A DNA stretch of 64,000 nt, taken from Limnobaculum allomyrinae (GTDB lineage Bacteria; Pseudomonadota; Gammaproteobacteria; Enterobacterales; Enterobacteriaceae). Location: positions 506,575 through 570,574 of the forward strand of contig NZ_JADRCR010000002.1 of assembly GCF_016649425.1 (NCBI RefSeq), written 5' to 3'. Below are positions 1 to 8,650 of this stretch, piece by piece; the stretch's first letter is position 1, and every line of letters begins with the position of its first letter. The translations under genes were made by a program, and so were the position numbers. The notes beneath the pieces are model-generated. The model had not been told where the DNA came from, ran no database searches, and saw only the letters and a program-made list of their open reading frames with translations.

Positions 1-955
1 TAATCTTTGGTCTTCTGATTACACGGGTTTTGGCCCGGTACATGATGTCAGCATGCAACTGTCGGGGCCAACTATCAAGGTTGCGCAAAATTTTCTGAAT
101 AAAATCTGGTCTGTTTTAGCGCGTTACTCACGCGGTTGTGATATGACCAAACGGTATTGGAGTCGTTTGATATATAAAGGAAATATTTATAAAAATGCCT
201 TGCCGGTAATTAAACATAATCTGGCTGAAGCTACCGGCGATACCAAAGTACTCGCTTTGGGCAGAATGGGGGATGGTTTAGTTGATGCCAGTCCTTCTGC
301 TAACGCCAGCCAAACAGCACGCATTGCAGCGATTCAACATGCCAAATCACATATCCGCCTGTCTCAACAAATGATTGGGGTTATGGATATTGGTAAGGCA
401 GAGGGCATCTCCTTTGGTTTTGATAATGAATTTGTTCGCGCTTTGGCGACCCATATCTCACAAGGGCGGGATCTCTATCTTATTGTTGCAGACTCAAATG
501 GAACCAGTGGCGTAGTGGGTGGTACCTATGCTGGTATTGGCGGAGTAAAAGAGGCCGCACGATATATTGGTGAAGTGGTATCGAAAGTAAGCGGAAAAAA
601 GGGTACTGCACTGATCGAATTATTATCGGCGCATTTGCATGTTGCACCCATACGTATTTATGACAAGCAGCCTGGCGATCCTAAAGCAGAAAGTTGGAAA
701 TGGCGTAAAGAGAAGAAAGTCGTTGAACCAGGTAATCATGCCAAAGTTTGTATTTATGACGATGAAGCTTTTTACATTGGTTCGGATAATGCCTATGGCG
801 TAGTCATGAATCCTCAGGGATTACAGGAGTTTGGCTTCATGATCTCAGGTCATGAAGAGACGACCGCATTAGTAGAAGAATACTGGAATAAAGCCTGGCA
901 CTACTCATCTCAGTTCCTGTTTAAGGATTGGGCCTCACTTTTTGCCAATAAATAA
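1..955 (+). CDS. Phospholipase D-like protein, 3' part only
   Basis: The reading frame is already open at base 2, before the first ATG at 53, and the upstream residues (GFGPVHDVSMQLSGP) look like ordinary PLD-family sequence, so the gene begins outside the window. A clear C-terminal HKD motif is visible as HAKVCIYD followed by GSDN, the pattern of the second catalytic half of phospholipase D superfamily enzymes. The first HKD motif should lie in the missing part or earlier. Such proteins hydrolyse phosphodiester bonds of phospholipids and often act as antibacterial or anti-host toxins. It stands 13 bases before a lectin-like gene on the same strand, upstream of phage tail genes, which suggests a cargo or effector role. 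That role is inference. Substrate and export route cannot be read from the sequence. Confidence 0.8.
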   Translation, partial: NLWSSDYTGFGPVHDVSMQLSGPTIKVAQNFLNKIWSVLARYSRGCDMTKRYWSRLIYKGNIYKNALPVIKHNLAEATGDTKVLALGRMGDGLVDASPSANASQTARIAAIQHAKSHIRLSQQMIGVMDIGKAEGISFGFDNEFVRALATHISQGRDLYLIVADSNGTSGVVGGTYAGIGGVKEAARYIGEVVSKVSGKKGTALIELLSAHLHVAPIRIYDKQPGDPKAESWKWRKEKKVVEPGNHAKVCIYDDEAFYIGSDNAYGVVMNPQGLQEFGFMISGHEETTALVEEYWNKAWHYSSQFLFKDWASLFANK

Positions 956-968
956 CAGGGAAGCAAAT

Positions 969-2189
969 ATGAACAAAACTTTTATTCACAGTGTTCAAAA
1001 CGGGTCGTCAGAAACCGTTCAGATTATGGTGCTTAATGAGGAGAACTCATTAAGCTATGATGCGATATTGGCAGCCGGACAATCTATTTGTTACAGCGAA
1101 ATCTTTGAAGCAGCCAGTCTTCCCGTACCTTATGTTGCATCAGATTCTGCTTTTAAACGGTTACATATTCAGCTCAGGGTTGGTAAATCGATTTATGCTT
1201 TGTATGAATATGCAAATCAGATTTGTTGTAATTCACAGGGCATCTTTAACACCAATACACCGCCATTAGCCGGTTATTCAGGTCAGGGAGCGATTGATTT
1301 AATTATTGGTGACGATGGTATCCCGTATGGTGAAGTGAACGCTTTTATTGATAGTACTGAGCTTACCAGTGTTTCATGGATACTTTCTCAATATGCTTTG
1401 TATGGTCTGAAAAAAGGAAAACTGAACCAGAAGTCATTCGTGATTACTGACTGGAAGGATCGGGAGCAATTCGATCAGCCAGCTTGCGGCTTAAGGGGGC
1501 CTATCACAGCCGTGTCATGGGTTGCTGGCCGATATGCAATTTATGCTCTGGGTAACGATAATCAGATTTATGAAAAATGCTGGCTAACTAACAGCTGGAG
1601 TAATTGGGCGATTTATACCCGACCAGACGGCGTTAATTTACGTCATTTATCCGCTGTTTCATGGTGTTTGTCGCAATATGCTATTCATGGTGTGGGAGAC
1701 AACGGCAATCTGTATGGAAAAACTTTCAATATCACCACCTGGAAAGATTGGGAGAACATGGGGCGCCCGGCCAGCTGTCGTTTAAAAGGCCCGTTAACCT
1801 CAGTCTGCTGGACTCCACTTCGTTATGGCATTTATGCCCTTGGGGACGATGGAAACGTCTGGATGAAGTGGAAAGGTCTGTTTTGGTCGGAATGGACAGA
1901 TATTGGCTCACCGATTTCTCCGCTTAAAACATTAACTTCAACATCCTGGCTGGATCGAGCCTATACCATTGCTGGTGTCGCTGAAGACGGCAAGCTATAT
2001 GCCAGAAACTACCATTATGCATGGGATAAAAACTGGAACGATCTTGGTCATCCGGCTGAATGCAAACTGGCAGGCCCGGTAACAGCGGTAAGCTGGTGTT
2101 TAGGGAAATATGCTTTTTATGCACAGGGCGTTAATGGCGTTATGTATCAGCTGTTCGAAGGTAAATGGTCGGTGGTTGATGGGCGTTAG
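969..2189 (+). CDS. Beta-propeller lectin-like protein (PLL/tectonin-like)
   Basis: The start at 969 is chosen because AGGGA lies about 8 bases before it; a frame opening at 942 overlaps the upstream gene. The 406-residue product has an N-terminal domain of about 100 residues, then about six repeats of 45-50 residues. Each repeat carries the pattern SWxxxxYAIYALGxDGxxY, then a Trp-rich segment and a G-P-x-T-x-V-S-W closing strand. This is typical of bladed propellers such as the fucose-binding PLL lectins of Photorhabdus and Xenorhabdus. No signal peptide is evident. It probably binds glycans. Adjacency to the phospholipase D gene suggests a paired toxin and binding protein, or a particle decoration. 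The family call rests on repeat pattern only. Confidence 0.65.
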   Translation: MNKTFIHSVQNGSSETVQIMVLNEENSLSYDAILAAGQSICYSEIFEAASLPVPYVASDSAFKRLHIQLRVGKSIYALYEYANQICCNSQGIFNTNTPPLAGYSGQGAIDLIIGDDGIPYGEVNAFIDSTELTSVSWILSQYALYGLKKGKLNQKSFVITDWKDREQFDQPACGLRGPITAVSWVAGRYAIYALGNDNQIYEKCWLTNSWSNWAIYTRPDGVNLRHLSAVSWCLSQYAIHGVGDNGNLYGKTFNITTWKDWENMGRPASCRLKGPLTSVCWTPLRYGIYALGDDGNVWMKWKGLFWSEWTDIGSPISPLKTLTSTSWLDRAYTIAGVAEDGKLYARNYHYAWDKNWNDLGHPAECKLAGPVTAVSWCLGKYAFYAQGVNGVMYQLFEGKWSVVDGR

Positions 2190-2236
2190 GTAATATTGTT
2201 GTTTGATTATTTATAACTTATTGAATTTAACTTTTT

Positions 2237-2262
2237 GCCCCACATTTAGTGGGGCTTTTTTA
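2237..2262 (+). terminator. Rho-independent terminator after the lectin gene
   Basis: A 7-bp stem (GCCCCAC and GTGGGGC) with an ATTTA loop is followed by a run of six T. It separates the lectin gene from the tailspike gene, whose ribosome-binding site follows directly. Confidence 0.85.
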
Positions 2263-2274
2263 TTTGGGAGGTCT

Positions 2275-4419
2275 ATGACAGCCAATATTTCAGCAGTTTC
2301 ATCGACTGAAGATTTAACCACCGCACAGTGGGATACCGAGACCAATACCCTTATTTTTCATTTAGCCAGGCAGCAGGGTGAAAAGGGAGATAAAGGCGAT
2401 AAGGGCGATACAGGGGAGACTGGCATTGCCGGCGAGACTGGGCCAAAAGGAGATAGTGCTTATCAAACATGGTTAAATGCAGGTCATACCGGTTCTGAAA
2501 ATGACTTTGTAAACTGGGTTGCTGATATTCAACTGCGTGAAGAACTGGTGGCATACGATGGCGCTAAACTGATTGGTCGTTGCCCATCGATCGAAGTTTT
2601 GAGGACTATCATTCCAACCTATCACGGACAAAAAATTGAAGTAGCCAATTACTATGCTGATAGCGTTGGTGGTGGTGGGTGTTTTTATTATGATGCTGAT
2701 GATCGTCATAGTTTAGATAATGGTGGAAATATCATTGTCTCTAATGGCGCTCGTTGGAAATCGTTAAAAAACGCATTTGTTCCGGAAGATTTTGGTGCTC
2801 GTGGTCGCGATGTCGAAACAGATACGTCTGCACTACAACGTTTGTTTGATGCGAAAGTAAAAATAGCGCCGGTAACGGGCCATTATCATCTGAGGAATTT
2901 GAATCGTCCGGTTGGGGATTTTAAATCATGGATGACCTATAACTATATTCTGAAAATTGATGGTTTCTCTGGTGAGGCTGATTTTAGTCAGGCCATATTT
3001 ACCTTACCGGAAGGTGTTTCGCGGATTACAGCTATTGTTGTTCTGAATAGTTCTGGAAAACTTCATTTTCCGGCTATTCAGGGAAATATGCAAAAAACGA
3101 TAATGCCATCACTTTATATTGACGACTGTGCTGTGCGTATAGGTGCGGGATGCAAATCACTGACAATAGCGATTGATGGAATTGATCATTATCCCGGGCA
3201 TGGCATTATTGTTCGCCATTATGAACAGGATGGTGTATCGAGTCTGAAAGAGGATATTCCAAATAATATCACTATCATTGCTAAAGGGGTTCGCCACTGT
3301 TGGCAGTCCGGAATTGTGCCTGTACACGGGGATTCCATTCGGATTATTGATTTTGATGTACAGTATTCAGGCTCTATTGAGAATATGAACGCTAAGGCAG
3401 CAACGATAGGTCATAATATTCACACTGAACCAGTCGCTGAGCCTAGCGGTGAGAATAACTTATTGCGTAATGTCTGGATTTTAAATGGTAATGGATTAAA
3501 CGCCCGAATGCATGGGCTGATGTGTCATACGGCAATAGATAATTTTGTTATTGAAGGATGTAATTTTCAATATAATCAGATGGATGGTGCTTGTTTTGAA
3601 GCCGCTACCCATAACATCCGATCTTGCAATAATACCTACAGCAATAATGGTTACCGCGGTGTGACCTTTAGTTGTGGCAGTTTAACTGCAGCCGGTTTCC
3701 CGTTACTTAAACATGATGCCAAATTTGATGACACATTTGAGTTTAATGGAAATGAGGGACTTGTGGATATGAGTGGTAGCCATGGGCTAATTATTTCAGG
3801 AACTTTTGGGCGAAATGGTGGCAATGGTATTACCGTTCAGGAGAATGGCGAACAGCAAATCGTCAACGCTATTATTTATGATAATGGTCGAAATGCGACT
3901 GTTCAACAATATGGCATAGCTTGTGGAAAGACGAGCCTCTCGAATATTCAAACTTATAATTCAGACCCTACAGTTTATAAGCAAATACCATTTTTATTTC
4001 GTAAAAATTGCAAAGCAAGAAATATTACTACTGATTCCTCGACAATTGATTATGTGCTTCATGACTCGCATCAGACATATCTTCCTGACAATGATAGTTC
4101 GTTGCGTTTAGTTGGGGATTCAAGCCGTATTGTTGGTCGACGTTGTTATATTAATAATCGCGGCGATGGATTGTGGTATATGTCCGATGTCTATGATGCG
4201 ATTCATATTGGTTTTACATCATCAGCAACAATGATGTTTCCTGGACCATCGTTAAATAACTTAATGGTTACTTTCACGCTTACTATTACTTCGGGTATTG
4301 GATACGTTAAAGTTAGATCAGGTACTGTTAATGATACTAATCAGTATGTCGTTCAGTCAGGTAATACATATCAATTAACTTATATTTCACCTACTAATCT
4401 TCAGGTGATTAAAATTTAA
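2275..4419 (+). CDS. Phage tailspike/tail fibre with collagen-like segment and beta-helix
   Basis: The start at 2275 is preceded by GGGAGGTCT; an earlier TTG frame opening would run through the terminator. The 714-residue protein has a short N-terminal domain, a collagen-like Gly-x-y stretch near residues 35-60 (GEKGDKGDKGDTGETG), and a linker SAYQTWLNAGHTGSENDF seen in many phage adhesins. A pectate-lyase-like parallel beta-helix region follows (VPEDFGARGRDVETDTSALQ near residues 195-215). Such proteins are trimeric receptor-binding spikes, sometimes cleaving surface polysaccharide. No catalytic residues can be assigned. It sits outside the main tail operon with its own terminators, so it may be an accessory or exchangeable adhesin. 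Confidence 0.85.
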   Translation: MTANISAVSSTEDLTTAQWDTETNTLIFHLARQQGEKGDKGDKGDTGETGIAGETGPKGDSAYQTWLNAGHTGSENDFVNWVADIQLREELVAYDGAKLIGRCPSIEVLRTIIPTYHGQKIEVANYYADSVGGGGCFYYDADDRHSLDNGGNIIVSNGARWKSLKNAFVPEDFGARGRDVETDTSALQRLFDAKVKIAPVTGHYHLRNLNRPVGDFKSWMTYNYILKIDGFSGEADFSQAIFTLPEGVSRITAIVVLNSSGKLHFPAIQGNMQKTIMPSLYIDDCAVRIGAGCKSLTIAIDGIDHYPGHGIIVRHYEQDGVSSLKEDIPNNITIIAKGVRHCWQSGIVPVHGDSIRIIDFDVQYSGSIENMNAKAATIGHNIHTEPVAEPSGENNLLRNVWILNGNGLNARMHGLMCHTAIDNFVIEGCNFQYNQMDGACFEAATHNIRSCNNTYSNNGYRGVTFSCGSLTAAGFPLLKHDAKFDDTFEFNGNEGLVDMSGSHGLIISGTFGRNGGNGITVQENGEQQIVNAIIYDNGRNATVQQYGIACGKTSLSNIQTYNSDPTVYKQIPFLFRKNCKARNITTDSSTIDYVLHDSHQTYLPDNDSSLRLVGDSSRIVGRRCYINNRGDGLWYMSDVYDAIHIGFTSSATMMFPGPSLNNLMVTFTLTITSGIGYVKVRSGTVNDTNQYVVQSGNTYQLTYISPTNLQVIKI

Positions 4420-4463
4420 ACATACTTATTATTGCAAATTATCAATAATATTTTATCTGATTC

Positions 4464-4492
4464 AAAAGGCGCTCGTGTTGGGCGCCTTTTTT
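4464..4492 (+). terminator. Terminator after the tailspike gene
   Basis: GGCGC pairs with GCGCC, flanked by AAAA on the left and TTTTTT on the right, 50 bases after the tailspike stop. Confidence 0.8.
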
Positions 4493-4756
4493 GTTGTCAT
4501 TCGTAACCCACTTCCTCTGGCGGTGGTGATTGTCCTTGTAGGGCTTTGCCTTAATAAACACTAAGCCGATTATTTTTCTTATTTCATCATATTTATGTGA
4601 ATCACGGACTTGGTTTTATGCAAACTGAAATGCAGGAATAGTAGTGAGATGGTGTCTATACCGCAGTTAGTCCTCTTTTAGGGGCCGTGTTAAAGCCACC
4701 TGCTATGCAGGTGGATTATTACTCTATCTATATATTATTAATACTCAGGAGCTTCC
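4493..4756 (+). other. Non-coding spacer with a perfect hairpin
   Basis: No gene is seen. Bases 4696-4714 form a perfect 8-bp hairpin (CCACCTGC, loop TAT, GCAGGTGG) without a T run. An SD-like AGGAG precedes the fibre gene at 4757. The hairpin may end in the leader of that fibre mRNA; its role is unknown. Confidence 0.5.
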
Positions 4757-5734
4757 ATGGCTATAAAGATTGCCGGGATTTTAAAGGATGGGATAGGTGA
4801 GCCTATTCCTAATTGCACAATTGAATTAAAAACAAAAAGAACTACGCAAAATGTAATTATTAAAACAGAAGCGAGTTTATTGATTGATAAAAATGGCTCA
4901 TACAGTATGGATGTGGAGCCTGGGGAATATGATGTTACGTTGTTTGTTGAAGGATTCGCGCCTAAATCAGTAGGAAGTATTACGGTTTATTCTGACTCAT
5001 CTTCCGGTACGCTCAATGATTTTTTAATTTTACCAGGGGATAGTGACCTGTCTCCTCAACAGGTTCTGGCATTTCAGCAGTTAAGAGATGAAACTAAGCA
5101 GGCAGCAATTGATGCGAAAAATAGTGCGGAGCAAGCTCATATTGCTTTGGATGATAAGCAAGATAAGTCACCTTTACTTACAGCAATTGCTGCGCTTAAA
5201 ACGGCAGCCAATGAACTAATTTATCTGACAGGTACTGATTCAGCTGCTGTTACAGCTTTGAGTGAATTGGGCAGAACTCTGTTATCTGTATCGGATGCCT
5301 CTTCAGCTCGTTCAATAATTAATGCCGCAGCTGATAATGAAGTTTTGAAAATATCCAATTGTCTTTCAGAGCTCCGGGATCCAACTTCACGTAATGTCGC
5401 CAGAAGTAACTTGGGATTAGGAAGTCTGGCTACTGAGGACGGGAACGACTTGCTTAGAATTTTACCTTCAGGATCTTTTAATAAGCAAATACGTAAAGTT
5501 GATGAATATCCTTCAATTATTCTGGAAAGTACCAGGATGCCCACTTCAACGGTTGGTTATAAAGTTGCATTGGAAAGTGCTGGTTCATCGCTTTATTTTG
5601 TTATTCGTTCAGGAAGTAGTTTTGTTGATCAAATGGTGATTAAAGTAGCGTCTTCATATAAGGCGGGTACTTATACACTATATTCAACGGCCAACACGAT
5701 TGTTGATGAGAATGGGTTTATTAAGAAGGCGTAG
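4757..5734 (+). CDS. Phage tail fibre, lambda Stf-like N-terminal domain
   Basis: The 325-residue protein starts with MAIKIAGILKDGIGEPIPN and a carboxypeptidase-regulatory-like beta domain (residues 1-95), the pattern of the prophage tail fibre N-terminal family that anchors side fibres to the tail. Residues 105-150 are Ala/Gln/Lys-rich and probably coiled. Further on come the repeats 'LGRTLLSVSDASSARSII' and 'SELRDPTSRNVARSNLGLGSLA', typical of fibre shafts. The C terminus is short and no assembly (Tfa) gene follows directly. It is a separate transcription unit bounded by hairpins, like the tailspike upstream. It may be a fibre remnant or a spare adhesin. Confidence 0.8.
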   Translation: MAIKIAGILKDGIGEPIPNCTIELKTKRTTQNVIIKTEASLLIDKNGSYSMDVEPGEYDVTLFVEGFAPKSVGSITVYSDSSSGTLNDFLILPGDSDLSPQQVLAFQQLRDETKQAAIDAKNSAEQAHIALDDKQDKSPLLTAIAALKTAANELIYLTGTDSAAVTALSELGRTLLSVSDASSARSIINAAADNEVLKISNCLSELRDPTSRNVARSNLGLGSLATEDGNDLLRILPSGSFNKQIRKVDEYPSIILESTRMPTSTVGYKVALESAGSSLYFVIRSGSSFVDQMVIKVASSYKAGTYTLYSTANTIVDENGFIKKA

Positions 5735-5877
5735 TTTACGTTTAGAATTTTTTGATAGATTCTTATCATTCCTTTAAAATAAAGTTGTTAAAACAACTAA
5801 AAGGCGTTGGCATTATCTGATTATCAGGTATAGTAACCACTATAAAGTCACAAAGTTGTATCCAAACAAAGTATATG

Positions 5878-5907
5878 AAGAGCCTGCATTGTATGCGGGC
5901 TCTTTTG
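5878..5907 (+). terminator. Terminator after the Stf-like fibre gene
   Basis: An 11-bp stem (AAGAGCCTGCA with TGCGGGCTCTT, one wobble pair) ends in TTTT. It lies in a 359-base spacer (5735-6093) without genes. The spacer also holds the palindrome-like AAAGTTGTTAAAACAACT near 5781 and repeated copies of TTATCTGA. Confidence 0.8.
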
Positions 5908-6028
5908 TTATCTGAATTCAAAATGATGCTTGTGACTTTATTCAATTTATAATGAAAGATTAACTAATTAAAGTTGTTGTTATCTGATTTGTTATTTACT
6001 AACAGTGACTGTTTCAACAACTAATTCC

Positions 6029-6056
6029 AGCCCCGCACTATGCGGGGCTTTTTTAT
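6029..6056 (+). terminator. Terminator before the core tail operon
   Basis: AGCCCCGCA and TGCGGGGCT form a 9-bp stem followed by TTTTTT, 40 bases before the neck terminator gene. The core tail operon must therefore have its own start of transcription near here or rely on antitermination. Confidence 0.85.
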
Positions 6057-6093
6057 TTATCCCATCTACTGAATATCAATTCTTGAGGTTTTT

Positions 6094-6591
6094 ATGGCGA
6101 TAAGCATTGAACAGCAGTTGAAAAACTTGCTGCAACCCCTGCTGGACGCCAGCCTGATCGTTAAGGGGGAAGCAGTACCGGAAGAACCTTATGCCGAATT
6201 AAGTATGGTTTCTTGTACTGCATTAGGCATGAGTGACGAGGTTGGCCAGGAGGTTGATGAACAGGGTTATTTGATCATCCGTGGCCAACGTCGTGCTGAA
6301 ATTGCTATTCACTACCGTGGGGAAGGGGTAGTGGAGCAATTAAATAAACTCAGCGACAGACTGAGAAAAGTATCCGTGTCAGAGCGGTTTCAACTGGCAC
6401 AAATCGGAATAGAAGGCAGTGCTCAACTTAAAACAGAAATGAAAGAAGACGCTGAATGGACGCCGAACTCAGAAACCTATTTGAGTTTCTTCATCCACTA
6501 CTCCGTCATTATCAAGGACGCCATTAGCGTAATTGAGAATATCCATGCTGCCACTGATGGTAGCGAAATCATGATTAACTTAACGAGGTAA
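6094..6591 (+). CDS. Phage neck/tail terminator protein (gp12-like, LIC_12616 family)
   Basis: The 165-residue product begins MAISIEQQLKNLLQPLLDAS and carries a central 'LIIRGQRRAEIAIHYRG' strand pair and a C-terminal 'LSFFIHYSVIIKDAISVIE' segment. This matches the phage neck terminator gp12-like family found just before DUF3383 sheath genes. The protein would cap the contractile tail and join it to the head or, in a headless particle, seal its end. It lies 4 bases before the sheath gene and opens the core tail operon. The family call is from order plus sequence character. Confidence 0.7.
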   Translation: MAISIEQQLKNLLQPLLDASLIVKGEAVPEEPYAELSMVSCTALGMSDEVGQEVDEQGYLIIRGQRRAEIAIHYRGEGVVEQLNKLSDRLRKVSVSERFQLAQIGIEGSAQLKTEMKEDAEWTPNSETYLSFFIHYSVIIKDAISVIENIHAATDGSEIMINLTR

Positions 6592-6595
6592 AACA

Positions 6596-7678
6596 ATGGG
6601 TTCTCTGAATCAGATTGTGAATGTAAATATTGCACTAAGTACCACCAGCGTACCACGTGGTGTTTTTGGCGTGCCAATGATTATTGCTCCATTAACCACT
6701 TTTACTGAACGTGTTCGTGTCTACCTGAACTACAACGCAGCTCAGGAAGACAACCTGCCGGCCGAAGTGTTGAAGGCTCTGCGTGCGGTATTCAGCCAAA
6801 CGCCACGCCCACAAATGTGTAAAGTAGGTCGTTTGGATGTTGGTGCTGAGGGAAAAGTAGCTGCTGATACGCTGGCTGAGCAACTGTCAGCTATTCAGGC
6901 TGAAGATGTTAACTGGTACGGTTTTGCATTGACTGAACGTACACCGGCACTGCAATTAGCGGCGGCAGAATGGGCTGAAACCCAAACCAAAATGTTCTTT
7001 ACCTCCAGTGCTGAAGAAGCAATTACTGATGCCAGTAGCACTACAGATATTCTGTCTTCGCTGTCGGCTAAAAACTATCTGCGTACTGCTGTTATTGTTG
7101 ATAAGCATGCTGCGGACCAATATCTGGAAATGGCCTGGATGGGGCGTTGCTTTACTATTGCTCCCGGTGGTGAAACCTGGGCTCTGAAACAACTTTCTGC
7201 TGTGGAAGCCTCTGACTGGAGTGCAACCGAGCAACAAACCATTCTGAAGAAGGGCGGTAATACTTTTGAGCGTTTTGCTCCACAAATTTATCTGACAACG
7301 CCAGGTAAAGTGGTCAGCGGCGAGTGGGTGGATGTGATCCGTTTCCGTGACTGGTTGGCTGATGCTATTCAAACCAGCCTAAGTACTTTGATGATCAATC
7401 GCAATAAAGTGCCTTATACCGATGGCGGTATTGCACTGATTGTGAACAACCTGACGGGTTGTCTGATTGAAGGTCAACGCGTTGGTGGTATCGCACCGGA
7501 TGAAATTGATGCTGATGGTAATAACGTCAAAGGTTTCGTCGTGACTTATCCACGTAGTGTTGATGTTCCATTCCAGGACAAAGCCGACCGTATTCTGAAT
7601 TTAGCATTCTCTGCTCGTCTTGCGGGTGCTATTCATCTAACTAACATCAACGGCAATCTGTCGTACGAATTACAATAA
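6596..7678 (+). CDS. Tail sheath protein (DUF3383 family)
   Basis: At 360 residues, the product begins MGSLNQIVNVNIALSTTSVPRGVFGVPMI-type sequence. It has a central alpha/beta part and a C-terminal segment (VDVPFQDKADRILN, then LAFSARLAGAIHL), as in DUF3383 proteins. These serve as the contractile sheath in compact Pam3/phi92-like myoviral tails. The gene precedes the tube gene by 17 bases and has a good GAGGTAAAAC leader. This gene is the main evidence that the tail is contractile. Confidence 0.8.
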   Translation: MGSLNQIVNVNIALSTTSVPRGVFGVPMIIAPLTTFTERVRVYLNYNAAQEDNLPAEVLKALRAVFSQTPRPQMCKVGRLDVGAEGKVAADTLAEQLSAIQAEDVNWYGFALTERTPALQLAAAEWAETQTKMFFTSSAEEAITDASSTTDILSSLSAKNYLRTAVIVDKHAADQYLEMAWMGRCFTIAPGGETWALKQLSAVEASDWSATEQQTILKKGGNTFERFAPQIYLTTPGKVVSGEWVDVIRFRDWLADAIQTSLSTLMINRNKVPYTDGGIALIVNNLTGCLIEGQRVGGIAPDEIDADGNNVKGFVVTYPRSVDVPFQDKADRILNLAFSARLAGAIHLTNINGNLSYELQ

Positions 7679-7695
7679 TAAGGAGCAACTAAACT

Positions 7696-8133
7696 ATGGC
7701 AGCTGAATTAACAGGTACTTATAAAGGCGATCAGGTTTTTGTTACCGTAGGTCCGGTTCTGATTTCTGGTTTTAGTGATGGTGATGCGATCACCGTTAAG
7801 CGTGCGGCACAATTATACACAACAAAAGTGGGTATTGATGGGGGGGTTGCGCGCGTACGGAACGCCAATAAATCAGGAACAATTGATATTAAGTTACTGC
7901 AAACCAGTAAGGTGAATGATGAGCTTTCAGAATTATTCTATGTAGATAACTTTAACGAGGATGGTTCTCCAATACTCTCGGTAAGTGTAAATGATGGAAA
8001 TGGCCGTACATTATGTTCTGCCGGTCAGGCATGGTTAAAAGCTGTTCCTGAGATTTCTTTTGGTGATGCTATTGGCACCAGAACCTGGTCACTTGAATGC
8101 GCCGATTTAAAAATCTTTGTTGGTGGTAACTAA
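7696..8133 (+). CDS. Tail tube protein (DUF3277 family)
   Basis: The 145-residue product (MAAELTGTYKGDQVFVTVGP) matches the DUF3277 phage structural family, whose members form the inner tube of contractile tails and always follow the sheath gene. The 'SGTIDIKLLQTSKVNDELS' segment is the typical hydrophilic strand pair. AAGGAGC lies 10 bases before the ATG. A strong terminator follows, as expected for a high-copy structural protein. Confidence 0.8.
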   Translation: MAAELTGTYKGDQVFVTVGPVLISGFSDGDAITVKRAAQLYTTKVGIDGGVARVRNANKSGTIDIKLLQTSKVNDELSELFYVDNFNEDGSPILSVSVNDGNGRTLCSAGQAWLKAVPEISFGDAIGTRTWSLECADLKIFVGGN

Positions 8134-8201
8134 TATTCGGTCTAATTGATAATGACAGATTAATTTAATTATCACTTTATATTTTAGTTAATAATTTTAA
8201 T

Positions 8202-8223
8202 AGGGGGAATTTCCCCCTTTTTT
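8202..8223 (+). terminator. Terminator after the tube gene
   Basis: AGGGGG and CCCCCT surround an AATTT loop and run into TTTTTT. It should lower expression of the chaperone and distal tail genes relative to sheath and tube. The intervening 8134-8201 is AT-rich and empty. Confidence 0.8.
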
Positions 8224-8236
8224 ATGGAGAAATAAG

Positions 8237-8650
8237 ATGCAAGTTGAAACTTTTATTATTGGTAATCGTGAATTTACAGCTGGAAAAATGAATGCATTTG
8301 ATGCCAGTCGCTTATTACTCAAATTAAAGTCAGTAGTTTCCCCTGGTCTTGCTTTAATTGGACAAGGTGGAGAAGTTCAGAGTTCATCAATTTTAGAGCT
8401 TTTCTCAGGACTGGATGAAAAAACACATGAAGATATTTTATTTCCAATTCTGGCCGTTTCAGCTACTTATTCAGTGGAGAATAAAAGAAAAATTGCTTCT
8501 CCGGCAGATATGAACTTCTGCTTTACTGTAGATAATTTGCTCGATTTCTATCTTTTAGTATGGGAGGTGTTGAAATTGAATTTTGCCCCTTTTATCGAAC
8601 AATTGGCCAGCCATTTTGGAAACCATACTATGGAAGTGGCAAAAGTGTAG
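8237..8650 (+). CDS. Tail assembly chaperone, short (zero-frame) form
   Basis: The 137-residue product is encoded between tube and tape measure genes, where phages keep the lambda gpG/gpGT-type chaperone that coats the tape measure protein during assembly. It begins MQVETFIIGNREFTAGKMNAFDASRLLLKLK, a pattern shared with myoviral chaperones of this tail type. The frame overlaps a -1 frame open from 8560 or earlier to 8850, so a longer fusion product is likely. GGAG lies 8 bases before the ATG. Confidence 0.75.
   Translation: MQVETFIIGNREFTAGKMNAFDASRLLLKLKSVVSPGLALIGQGGEVQSSSILELFSGLDEKTHEDILFPILAVSATYSVENKRKIASPADMNFCFTVDNLLDFYLLVWEVLKLNFAPFIEQLASHFGNHTMEVAKV
8587..8593 (+). promoter_or_regulatory. 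Candidate -1 ribosomal slippage site CCCTTTT
   Basis: The heptamer reads C CCT TTT in the zero frame, satisfying X XXY YYZ. It lies inside the overlap of the two chaperone frames. Slippage by one base would join residue 119 of the short form to the second frame. No obvious downstream pseudoknot was found by eye. Confidence 0.55.

Noticed and set aside
4696-4714. CRISPR-like hairpin repeat
   Set aside because: The hairpin occurs once; no regularly spaced repeats exist anywhere in the window.
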